Assembly (NCBI GenBank): GCA_902537215.1
Contig: CACBAM010000018.1
Location: 1 to 40,976 of the forward strand
Origin: an uncultured Alphaproteobacteria bacterium
Lineage (GTDB): Bacteria > Pseudomonadota > Alphaproteobacteria > Rhodobacterales > Rhodobacteraceae
Direction of reading: 5' to 3'
DNA: 40,976 nt
The position numbers and the translations under genes were made by a program. Under the pieces are notes generated by a model. It was not told where the DNA came from and searched no databases. It saw nothing but the letters and a program-made list of their open reading frames with translations. Below are positions 26,991-34,503 of the stretch, one piece after another (the first letter of the stretch is position 1; every line of letters begins with the position of its first letter).

Positions 26991-29105
26991 ATGTTCTTTC
27001 TAAGGTGTTTAGTTTTAGTAAGCTTCAATTCTATACTTTTAATTTTAAATTTTATGCAATCTGTAAAGGCCAGTGAATATGAAAATACTAATTCCCTAAA
27101 TACGTTTGGAATGCCTGGCGAAATTGATCTGCCTTCAGCTGTAAGCTTGCCAGACGGACAATTTTCTCCATCTTTAACTTTTTTTGGTGGAACTATAAGA
27201 ACCACTTTGAGTTTCCAAATTACTAACAAGCTTACTGGAGCATTCCGATATGCCAGAATTCCTATTATAAATGGACCTTTTGATGGCTATGTCTGGGATA
27301 GAAGTTTTGACATTCATTACCTAGCAAATATTGAAAACCGGGTTGTTCCGTCGATCGCAATTGGGGTTAGAGACTTTATTGGAACAGGTTTGTACTCAGG
27401 GGAATATATTGTTGCTTCAAAGTCTATCGGAGAAAGACTTAAAATTTCGGGTGGCTTAGGATGGGGTAGGCTTGCTGGACAAAATGGTTTCAACAATATC
27501 CTAGGCCGGACCGATCGAGGGTACCGAGATGTTGGCTTTGGTGGCACTGTAATTGCTGATAAATTTTTTTCGGGTAATAATGCACCTTTTTTTTCATTGA
27601 GCTATAAGATTAATGAAAAATTGCAAATAATATCGGAATTATCTTCAGATCTTTATTACCATGAAACTTCAAATTCTAAAGGATTCACTCGTAGAAGCGA
27701 TATTAATTTGGGTATAAAATATAGAGTTGATCCAACTTTATCTGTCATTGCGACTTTAATACATGGGGACGCAATAGGAATTACGGTGAACATGGGCATT
27801 AATCCAAAGAATAGTCCCCATAAGAGCGGTATTGAGCCTGCACCTATGCCCATCCTTCGAGCAAAATATCGGGTTCAAAACCCTAAATTAGAACAGGAAA
27901 TATTGAGTGAAAGCCGAAGATTGCTAGAGCTTGAAGGCATTGAACTCAAAACACTTGCATTATCTGGAAGTAAGATAGAAGTTGGGATTGTTAATAGAAG
28001 GTATATCAACATATCTCAAATGATTGGGCGTGTTGCAAGAATTCTTTCACTCACTTCTCCCCCAAAAGCGAGAAAATTCAAGATAAATATAATTGATTTT
28101 AAAACAAACCTTTTTGTATCGGAAGTTATAATAGATAGAGAAATTTTTGAAAGAAATGAATTAAATTTTGATGGCCCTGAAAACTTGTGGGAGTCGGTTG
28201 CAATAAATAACTCAGATAAAATATTTTTTTCTGAATATGACAAAAATAGAGAGCGGGTGTCTTGGTCTTTTTACCCATACCTAGACGTTATGCTCTTTGA
28301 CCCTGATGAGCCTATTAGATTTCATATCGGAGCAGAATTAAAGGGTAGATATGAATTATCACCTGTAACGGCAATTTCTGGTTCACTTAAACAACCAATC
28401 GCTGGAACATTTGATGATATAAAAAGGGGGCCTAAAGCAGGACTTCCCAATGTAAGATCTGATTTTATGTATTACTATAGAGATATCGGGTCAAATGTGT
28501 ATATCGATTTTCTGACTCTAGATCAATATCTTAAACCTATGCCAAAAATGTATGCTGTTGTTAATATAGGTCTTTTAGAGTTAATGTATGCGGGCATAAG
28601 ATCTGAAATACTGTGGAAAAACAATAAAAGGCCATTTGGTTTTGGGCTTGATGTTGCTAAAGTCAAAAAAAGGGATACCAATGGTAGCTTTAACTTAAAA
28701 AATGAGCACTACAGCACCTTCTTAGCATCAATGTATTATGATCTGCCGAATGATTGGATCGTAAAAGTTGATGCAGGAAAGTATCTTGCTGGAGACTTCG
28801 GGTCGACTTTATCTCTTAAAAGATCTTTCAATAATGGATGGGAGATTGGAGCGTATGCTACAATAACGGATGTACCTTTTTCAACTTTTGGCGAAGGCTC
28901 TTTTGAGAAAGGTCTGACTATCAAAGCCCCAATAAGTTGGATAACAGGAAGGAAGTCGAGGGCTGTCCATGAAGCCACAATAAGACCGATAACCGGTGAT
29001 GGAGGAGCAAGGTTAAATTTAAACAAAGAGAAGTACCTTTATGATGTAATAAACGAATATAGTGAGAAGAACCTTTATGATAACTGGAAGAGAGTATTTA
29101 GATGA
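26991..29105 (+). CDS. YjbH/GfcD-family outer-membrane exopolysaccharide protein
   Basis: Large outer-membrane protein of 704 residues (from ATG 26991) related to YjbH/GfcD, needed in E. coli for group 4 capsule or Yjb exopolysaccharide output. A signal peptide ends near residue 27 (NFMQSVKA). The mature start has the hallmark GMPGEIDLPSAVSLPDGQF. Many alternating beta-strand-like stretches follow (GAFRYARIP, RLKISGGLGWGRL, WEIGAYATITDVPF), consistent with a double barrel. The frame is open upstream into uppS to 26913, but that gives no usable signal peptide start. It overlaps the following lipoprotein gene by 4 nt (ATGA). No YjbG/GfcC homologue is adjacent. Confidence 0.83.
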   Translation: MFFLRCLVLVSFNSILLILNFMQSVKASEYENTNSLNTFGMPGEIDLPSAVSLPDGQFSPSLTFFGGTIRTTLSFQITNKLTGAFRYARIPIINGPFDGYVWDRSFDIHYLANIENRVVPSIAIGVRDFIGTGLYSGEYIVASKSIGERLKISGGLGWGRLAGQNGFNNILGRTDRGYRDVGFGGTVIADKFFSGNNAPFFSLSYKINEKLQIISELSSDLYYHETSNSKGFTRRSDINLGIKYRVDPTLSVIATLIHGDAIGITVNMGINPKNSPHKSGIEPAPMPILRAKYRVQNPKLEQEILSESRRLLELEGIELKTLALSGSKIEVGIVNRRYINISQMIGRVARILSLTSPPKARKFKINIIDFKTNLFVSEVIIDREIFERNELNFDGPENLWESVAINNSDKIFFSEYDKNRERVSWSFYPYLDVMLFDPDEPIRFHIGAELKGRYELSPVTAISGSLKQPIAGTFDDIKRGPKAGLPNVRSDFMYYYRDIGSNVYIDFLTLDQYLKPMPKMYAVVNIGLLELMYAGIRSEILWKNNKRPFGFGLDVAKVKKRDTNGSFNLKNEHYSTFLASMYYDLPNDWIVKVDAGKYLAGDFGSTLSLKRSFNNGWEIGAYATITDVPFSTFGEGSFEKGLTIKAPISWITGRKSRAVHEATIRPITGDGGARLNLNKEKYLYDVINEYSEKNLYDNWKRVFR

Positions 29106-29791
29106 AAAAAATAATATCTATTTTATTTTTCACAGTTTTTTTAATTTCCTGCACATCGGATGATATTATTATGACGGAAAGAGAAGAATTTTATGGAATA
29201 TTCAAAAGTTTAGTAACAAGAAATTTTTCGGACCCACCTAAAAGCTCGTCATCTTTTGTCAAAAGAAAAACGAGCCGCTGGCTATCCAAATTCCAGCAAC
29301 CAATTATTCTTGTATCGTCAACAGATTATAAAAACCAAGCGACACTTGTAGCTTTAGGAAATAATGATGAAAAGTTGACATGGGTAAGTGCTGACGGTAT
29401 TAGCATGACCTTTGACCAGGGCGTCCTAATTTCGACACGAGGCTATTCACAAGACCTATTTTCTCTTCGATACAAAAATCCTAGTAAATTATTTCTACAT
29501 GATAAATTAACTTACAAAAAAATTCATAGATATCTGAATAGTGAAAATAGGTACATTGATATCACTTTTCAGTGTTTAGCAAGAAAAATCCCATCCAAAA
29601 AAATACAATTTTTGGAATATAAACTGATAGCTGACAAGTTTCTAGAGAATTGTAAAAGTGAGCAATATAATTATAAAAACGAATATGATTTACTAGCTGG
29701 CACTGGGATAGTTATATTTTCTAAGCAATGGATCAGCCCATCAAATAAATATTTCTTAACTTATAATATGTATGCTTTTCAAAAAACTTAA
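29102..29791 (+). CDS. YjbF/GfcB-family lipoprotein
   Basis: Lipoprotein of 229 residues. The signal ends in lipobox LISC with Cys17. The body has features of group 4 capsule lipoprotein GfcB/YjbF: a tract of NQATLVALGNNDEKLTWVSA, a central SMTFDQGVLISTRGYSQDL, and late YLNSENRYIDITFQC. The family supports polysaccharide secretion together with YjbH/GfcD, and the two genes overlap here by 4 nt, which supports the call. Charged and strand-rich, it has no further membrane segments. Function of this particular protein is inferred from family and neighbour only. Confidence 0.78.
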   Translation: MKKIISILFFTVFLISCTSDDIIMTEREEFYGIFKSLVTRNFSDPPKSSSSFVKRKTSRWLSKFQQPIILVSSTDYKNQATLVALGNNDEKLTWVSADGISMTFDQGVLISTRGYSQDLFSLRYKNPSKLFLHDKLTYKKIHRYLNSENRYIDITFQCLARKIPSKKIQFLEYKLIADKFLENCKSEQYNYKNEYDLLAGTGIVIFSKQWISPSNKYFLTYNMYAFQKT

Positions 29792-29929
29792 TGCAAATTT
29801 TGATGTTGCGTAATTAACACATAAGTAAAAACAGTTTTCAAAAAAAAAATATTTTTTCAAAAATGTATTTTAAAAGCAATTTAAATGATATATAAAGATC
29901 TAAGCTAGCTAAACGTAGGAGTTAACTTA

Positions 29930-30169
29930 ATGCGTATTTTTAAAATTTTATCAATAATCATATTCGTGGTGTCCTTAGCTGTGCCATCATTCTCTCAGTC
30001 TGCCGCGAGCGGAGCAAGTTCTTCTGCAGGTGCTGCAGGTTCGACAGCAGCAGCCTCCGGAGCAGCCGGTGCAGCAGCAGCAGTAAGCACAACAGTTGCG
30101 GTGGCCGCGGCAGCAGTAGCCGCTATAGTCGTTGCTATACAGAGCGGAACATCTACCACTGGCACATAG
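29930..30169 (+). CDS. Small Ala/Ser/Gly-rich secreted protein, YjbE/GfcA-like
   Basis: A 79-residue protein with a clear signal peptide (KILSIIIFVVSLAVPSFS, cut near residue 22). The rest is low-complexity: Ala, Ser and Gly repeats (ASGASSSAGAAGS), a hydrophobic Val/Ala helix near residues 52-67 and a Ser/Thr/Gly tail. Size, composition and position after YjbH- and YjbF-like genes resemble YjbE/GfcA of the E. coli exopolysaccharide operons, though low complexity makes sequence similarity unreliable. A good GTAGGAG ribosome site lies 8 bases before the ATG. The 138-bp gap upstream, with AT-rich tracts, probably holds its own promoter. A strong terminator follows 22 bp after its stop, suggesting a short abundant transcript. 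Confidence 0.75.
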   Translation: MRIFKILSIIIFVVSLAVPSFSQSAASGASSSAGAAGSTAAASGAAGAAAAVSTTVAVAAAAVAAIVVAIQSGTSTTGT

Positions 30170-30191
30170 AGACACTGATTATAAATAGTTC

Positions 30192-30221
30192 AAAAGGGAG
30201 CTTTAGAGCTCCCTTTTTTTT
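30192..30221 (+). terminator. Rho-independent terminator
   Basis: Left arm GGGAGCT (30196-30202), loop TTAG, right arm AGCTCCC (30207-30213), flanked by four A on the left and eight T on the right (30214-30221), which also extend the stem. It ends the transcript of the small Ala-rich protein. It is the clearest intrinsic terminator in the window. Confidence 0.93.
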
Positions 30222-30340
30222 CGAAAACTGTGTTAGACGTTTTAAAAAATATAGCTACTTATATTATACATGATTATTAAATTGTTGGAAGCATAGGACG
30301 GGCATATGCAATTAATGAAATCCCCAAATAATGTCTCTTC

Positions 30341-30853
30341 CTAAGGTCTTATAAGAGTTTTAATAAGGCTAATCTTCATTGTCTCCATTCCAGGATTATA
30401 TCGCCATATATCGCCACTCGATCTATGATCATAGCCCAATGATATTTTAAAATCAGCGTCTATAGAATATTCCAACTCTAAGCCCGACCTAAACATTAAC
30501 CATCCACCTAGATCTTCCTCACTATTTTTTAAATATAGTCCTGGAAAAAAATCAAAGTTGAAGTAAATATCTTCGCTTAATTGTACTTTTTTTATAAAAC
30601 CGTAACCCACCCAGAGACCTCCCTGATCTGTTATAGATATGGATTGTCCTCTTTGTAGAGGTCCAAACTTTTTATTTTCATAAAACGAATATTGAATCTC
30701 TTTGCCAATAATTCTATTTTGAAATTCCACATTCGATAACGAATATTTTGTATAACTCTCAGCTATACTCTCTGGAAAGCCATTTTTCATAGGATTTTCA
30801 GAAGATAAAATGGTCGAAATCGAAAACAATACTGCATAGATTCCACCCCACAT
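30341..30853 (-). CDS. PagL-like lipid A 3-O-deacylase / acyloxyacyl hydrolase
   Basis: Predicted outer-membrane beta-barrel enzyme of 170 residues. PagL removes the 3-O acyl chain from lipid A using a Ser-His-Glu triad (His126, Ser128, Glu140 in Pseudomonas). Here His143, Ser145 and Glu157 occur in GYDHRSSGDIWRYNPGMET, with exactly the PagL spacing (2 and 12) and the conserved N-P-G before the Glu. The PagL Asn after Ser is replaced by Ser. The N-terminus is a short signal-like hydrophobic stretch. Several amphipathic strands (GGLWVGYGFIKKV, IYFNFDFFPGLYL) suit a small barrel. The ATG is only about 90 bp from the divergent GT2 start. Family call is good, activity unproven. Confidence 0.78.
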   Translation of the reverse strand: MWGGIYAVLFSISTILSSENPMKNGFPESIAESYTKYSLSNVEFQNRIIGKEIQYSFYENKKFGPLQRGQSISITDQGGLWVGYGFIKKVQLSEDIYFNFDFFPGLYLKNSEEDLGGWLMFRSGLELEYSIDADFKISLGYDHRSSGDIWRYNPGMETMKISLIKTLIRP

Positions 30854-30941
30854 GCGAAGACCTCCAAAAAAGGCAATAATAACACTTTATTATTTACAAG
30901 AATACCGTCGTTTTTTAAAACTAAGAAAAAGGAGCTCATTC

Positions 30942-32036
30942 GTGAATAAACCCAAATTATCAATAGTAATTCCGACCTATAATGAAAAAGAAAACATTTC
31001 TAAAATATTACGGAAGCTTAACGAATTATTAAAAGATATTGCGTCTGAAATTATATTTGTTGACGACAATAGCCCTGATGGGACGAGTCAAGTAGTTGAG
31101 AGCTTTAAGAAAAAATCTAACAATATCCATCTTATACGTAGAATTGGAAGAAGAGGATTGGCAGGAGCAGTTATTGAGGGAATATTTGCTGCAAACTCTG
31201 AATTGGTCGCGGTAATGGACTGTGACCTTCAACATGACGAAACTAAGATTTTAGACATGCTCGATATGTTTTCGAATAATAATTCATTGGATATTGTTAT
31301 CGGGAGTAGGTTTACAGAAACCGGAGAAATTTCTGAAAAAGCTTTCTCCAAAACTAGAGAGTTAGGCAGCAAGTTTACTACTCTTATAATTAAGAAAGTA
31401 CTGAATATAGCATCTACAGATCCTTTATCCGGCTTCTTTATGGTAAAAAAAGAATCTTTTTTAAAGAGTTCAGAAAATTTACAAACTCAGGGATTTAAAG
31501 TGCTAGCAGACTTTTTAGCAACGTCGAGAAATAATATAGAAATTGAGGAGGTAGGGTATAAATTTAAAAATAGAATTGCAGGCGAAAGTAAGATGAGTTT
31601 TCTCACTGCATTTGAGCTAATTGGTCTCGTTTTGTCTCAGCTACTTAAAGGTAGAGTATCAATAAGATTTATACTTTTTTGCATGGTTGGACTTAGTGGT
31701 ATTGCTGTTCAGTTATTAATTACTGGTCTTGCAATGCTGTTAATTAATCAGTTTCCTACATCTCAGACTGCAGGCATAATTGCAGCTATGACTTCCAACT
31801 ATTTTTTTAATAATACCATTACGTTTCGGGAGCGACAGTTAAAATCCCTAGACTTAATTAGAGGACTATTTTCCTTTTATCTAATATGCTCTTTAGGAGC
31901 ATTTGCCAATATCGCTATAGCCACTTACATTTTTGGTTTTTCATCTAATTGGCTCATTTCAAGCTTTATTGGTGCTTGCTTCGGCGCTGTTTGGAATTTT
32001 ACGCTCACTTCGATTTTTACTTGGAAGTCTAAGTAA
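30942..32036 (+). CDS. GT2 polyprenyl-phosphate glycosyltransferase with GtrA domain
   Basis: Two-domain protein of 364 residues. The N-terminal DPM1-like GT2 domain (about 1-215) has LSIVIPTYNEKENI, IIFVDDNSPDGT and the metal-binding DCDLQHDE near 93, and should transfer a sugar from a nucleotide donor to undecaprenyl phosphate. The C-terminal part (about 235-364) has four membrane helices and TSNYFFNNTITFRE, typical of GtrA, which is linked to flipping the lipid-linked sugar. The GTG at 30942 has AAAAAGGAG eight bases upstream and starts next to the conserved domain; the upstream ATG at 30852 is rejected. A GT39 gene follows 4 bp later, a natural user of polyprenyl-phosphate sugars. Confidence 0.87.
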   Translation: MNKPKLSIVIPTYNEKENISKILRKLNELLKDIASEIIFVDDNSPDGTSQVVESFKKKSNNIHLIRRIGRRGLAGAVIEGIFAANSELVAVMDCDLQHDETKILDMLDMFSNNNSLDIVIGSRFTETGEISEKAFSKTRELGSKFTTLIIKKVLNIASTDPLSGFFMVKKESFLKSSENLQTQGFKVLADFLATSRNNIEIEEVGYKFKNRIAGESKMSFLTAFELIGLVLSQLLKGRVSIRFILFCMVGLSGIAVQLLITGLAMLLINQFPTSQTAGIIAAMTSNYFFNNTITFRERQLKSLDLIRGLFSFYLICSLGAFANIAIATYIFGFSSNWLISSFIGACFGAVWNFTLTSIFTWKSK

Positions 32037-32040
32037 GAAA

Positions 32041-33507
32041 ATGAAAGACAGAGCATACAATCAAACCCACTTGCTTGTATTTTTGTTCATTATTTTCTGC
32101 CTTATAAAAATCACAGTAATAAAACATCTCCCCTTGATTAACGATGAGGCTTATACCTTAACAATCAGTAGATACTTTTCACTATCGTACTTTGATCATC
32201 CCCCATTAATGATGTGGATTTCATATCCTTTACATTTACTTGAAGTTTTGCAGTCACATATTTTTCGAGTTCCTTTCATCGGTTTTGGTCTTTTAACAAG
32301 TTTTTTTCTATATAAGATCACTTCTAAATTATATTCAAAGGAGGCTGGAACCGTTTCAGCTATTCTATACTTTATTTCTCCCTTTTTCTTTTTCTCAGGT
32401 GGTCTTTTTATTGTGCCTGATGCTTCTTTAAATTTCTCTGTCGCTGGTGCGACTTATATAGCAATAAGATTGATTTTTTATAAGGAAGATAATATCTATT
32501 TATGGATTTTACTAGGCCTGCTTTTATCAATAGCATTTCTATCAAAATACCAAGCTTATCTTTTTGGCATAACTTTGCTTATGGCTTTCTTTATATGGAG
32601 AAGACATGTGCTATTCACAAAAAACTTTTATATTTCCCTATTAATTTCTATACTCGGATTGTTACCCGTATTTCTTTGGAATATGGAGAATAACTTTGAT
32701 AGCTTCAATTTTCATGGAAAAAGAAGCTCATTCGGCTTTGATCTTATTCACATTATCAACTCTATATTTGCGCAACTTTTCTTGTTGCTACCAACTACTG
32801 GTTTTTTAATTATCACCAGTTTAATGAAAAATAAAAAATTAATCACTGTAAATGAAAAATTTCTCATTCTACTGTCGCTACCAACAATAATTATATTTAA
32901 CATTTTAATTTTATTTTCAGATAACAGTTTTTCTCACTGGTCTATGGTTGGATGGATGTTATTGATCCCTGTTGGCTCAAACCAACTTATCTTGATGAAA
33001 TCATACAAACACCATCTCGTAACTTTAAAAGTCGCTAGTGTTTTTTTTATCGTTGTCATGATCTCTGGTATTTTAATTCATGCAAAAACAGGTTTTATCA
33101 CTAGAAGCTTTGACCAGAAACTACCGAGATGGGATAATACTAGGGAGCTTCTGGATTGGGAACACATTGCAGACATTCTGACGAAAACTCTTCAGAAAAA
33201 AGAGTTGGAGTCTTTAGCAACACTTAATTGGTATGATAGTGGACAACTAACCGCGGCTTTTAATTACGAGCACCTCGTTAATGTAATCGGTCCAAATGGA
33301 AATCATTTTAAATATATTGATCAGACGAGAAAAAAGTTTACTACCCTAATTGATGTTCGACTTCTTCACGGTAATAAGCATGTTGATTTATTGGAGAAAA
33401 TTCAGCCATACGGCTATGATATAACAAATAAAGTTGATATACCTTTTTATAGAGGCATACGCCGATATGGAATTATCAGTATAATTTCAATAGAAAAAAT
33501 TCAATAA
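32041..33507 (+). CDS. GT39/ArnT-like membrane glycosyltransferase (first copy)
   Basis: Integral membrane GT-C glycosyltransferase of 488 residues, resembling dolichyl-phosphate-mannose mannosyltransferase/ArnT proteins. The first periplasmic loop contains the catalytic acidic motif INDEAYTL (Asp35, Glu36) and SLSYFDHPPLMMW. About ten to eleven membrane helices fill the first 370 residues and a soluble C-terminal domain of roughly 115 residues follows. It should use a polyprenyl-phosphate sugar on the periplasmic side to modify lipid A, a glycan or a protein. Start chosen at 32041; the frame is open 36 codons further upstream inside the previous gene. Coupled with the GT2-GtrA gene (4-bp gap). 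A paralogous gene of equal length lies at 38698-40164. Confidence 0.87.
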   Translation: MKDRAYNQTHLLVFLFIIFCLIKITVIKHLPLINDEAYTLTISRYFSLSYFDHPPLMMWISYPLHLLEVLQSHIFRVPFIGFGLLTSFFLYKITSKLYSKEAGTVSAILYFISPFFFFSGGLFIVPDASLNFSVAGATYIAIRLIFYKEDNIYLWILLGLLLSIAFLSKYQAYLFGITLLMAFFIWRRHVLFTKNFYISLLISILGLLPVFLWNMENNFDSFNFHGKRSSFGFDLIHIINSIFAQLFLLLPTTGFLIITSLMKNKKLITVNEKFLILLSLPTIIIFNILILFSDNSFSHWSMVGWMLLIPVGSNQLILMKSYKHHLVTLKVASVFFIVVMISGILIHAKTGFITRSFDQKLPRWDNTRELLDWEHIADILTKTLQKKELESLATLNWYDSGQLTAAFNYEHLVNVIGPNGNHFKYIDQTRKKFTTLIDVRLLHGNKHVDLLEKIQPYGYDITNKVDIPFYRGIRRYGIISIISIEKIQ

Positions 33508-33768
33508 AATTTTAAGCTTTACGATTAAATGTTAATAAGCTTCCTTTATCAATACACGTTATATTTTCTCTCCTTATTAGTATCAATATTACCTACCATT
33601 ATAGTCATAGACAGATAAGAAAAACTAACTATCTAAATAGCTTTTTTTTTAATAGTAATGTATAAAAATTTATGAAAGTACCAGTAGCATAAGCGAGCTA
33701 AAAACACAGATTTCTAAATAAAGCATATGATATTGAATTTTTCAGTCGCTTGATATAAACATTAATCC
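33508..33768. other. AT-rich intergenic region before the ulosonic-acid-like cluster
   Basis: This 261-bp gap is the longest gene-free stretch in the window. No convincing open frame, RNA structure or terminator hairpin was seen. It contains A and T runs, including nine or ten T near 33642-33652 without a clear stem. A candidate promoter lies at its right end. Confidence 0.6.
33733..33759 (+). promoter_or_regulatory. Candidate promoter for the five-gene cluster
   Basis: TTGAAT at 33733-33738 and TATAAA at 33754-33759, 15 bp apart, precede the first ATG of the cluster by about 10 bases, which would make the leader very short. The spacing is suboptimal and the background is AT-rich, so this is only a candidate. 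Confidence 0.25.
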
Positions 33769-34503
33769 ATGAAAAATAAGTTAAAAACTATATGTATCAT
33801 TCCCGCTAGAGGAGGGTCTAAAGGATTACCAGGAAAAAATTTGCGACTTTTTAATGGTAAACCACTGATAGCTTGGCCGATTATAGCAGCTAATAACTGT
33901 AAGAGAATAGATGCTGTAGTAGTAACTACTGATAATGAAGAAATTGCTATACAAGCAAAATTATATGGAGCTCAAGTTCCATCTTTAAGACCATCTAATT
34001 TAGCCCAAGATAATAGTACCACTGAAGCAACTTTAAGGGATGCATTAGATAAATTTGAAAAGCTTACAAAACAACAATTCGATATATGTGTTTTCCTAAC
34101 CTGTACAGACATTTTTAGAGATACCAATTGGCTCACTAATGCTATAGAGAAATTAGAGAATAATAATGCTTTAGAGTCAGTTTTTGCTGCTCATCCAACT
34201 CATAAAAATTTCTGGCAAAGAAGTAAGGATGGAAAATTAAAAAGAGTTTCAGGAAAAATGAAAGTTTATTCGAGCAGACAGGAGAAAGAACCTATATATA
34301 GAGAAGATACAGGACTGGCGTGTGCTTCTAGATCTTATTTGTGGCGTAGTGGAAAGAGAATAGGGAATAACGTCGAAATAATAATTAATAATAACTTTGA
34401 AACATCAATAGATATTCATAATGAGTTTGATTTTTTCTTAGCGGAGAAAGCTCTTGAATATTTGAAAAAAAATAATCCCGAAAAGGTGAAACTATTCCTA
34501 TGA
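33769..34503 (+). CDS. Cytidylyltransferase (CMP-ulosonic-acid synthetase type)
   Basis: NeuA/KdsB-like cytidylyltransferase of 244 residues, expected to activate a 2-keto-3-deoxy sugar acid as its CMP derivative. The nucleotide-binding loop is intact, IIPARGGSKGLPGKNL (Arg14, Lys18, Lys23), followed by GKPLIAWPI, VVVTTDNEEIA, and a late INNNFETSIDIHNEFDF that resembles the metal-binding Asp region. The usual L-Q-P-T-S-P-x-R motif reads FLTCTDIFRD instead, hinting at a non-standard sugar. It is closest by eye to neuraminate/legionaminate CMP-synthetases but the substrate cannot be named. First of five overlapping genes; its stop overlaps the next start by 4 nt. Confidence 0.85.
   Translation: MKNKLKTICIIPARGGSKGLPGKNLRLFNGKPLIAWPIIAANNCKRIDAVVVTTDNEEIAIQAKLYGAQVPSLRPSNLAQDNSTTEATLRDALDKFEKLTKQQFDICVFLTCTDIFRDTNWLTNAIEKLENNNALESVFAAHPTHKNFWQRSKDGKLKRVSGKMKVYSSRQEKEPIYREDTGLACASRSYLWRSGKRIGNNVEIIINNNFETSIDIHNEFDFFLAEKALEYLKKNNPEKVKLFL

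Noticed and set aside
29844..29857. AAAAAATATTTTTT palindrome after the YjbF-like gene as a terminator
   Set aside because: All A-T stem with no GC core; not a stable hairpin and expected by chance in AT-rich DNA.
29987..30175. Cys-rich minus-strand frame of 62 residues
   Set aside because: Mirror image of the Ala/Ser codon run (GCA reads TGC on the other strand); no ribosome site and no family.
30852..30941. Earlier start for the GT2-GtrA protein
   Set aside because: Overlaps the pagL-like start codon, and the GTG at 30942 has a strong ribosome site and starts at the conserved domain.
31933..32040. Earlier start for the first GT39 protein
   Set aside because: Lies inside the coding sequence of the GT2-GtrA gene; the ATG at 32041 suits the family's short N-terminus.
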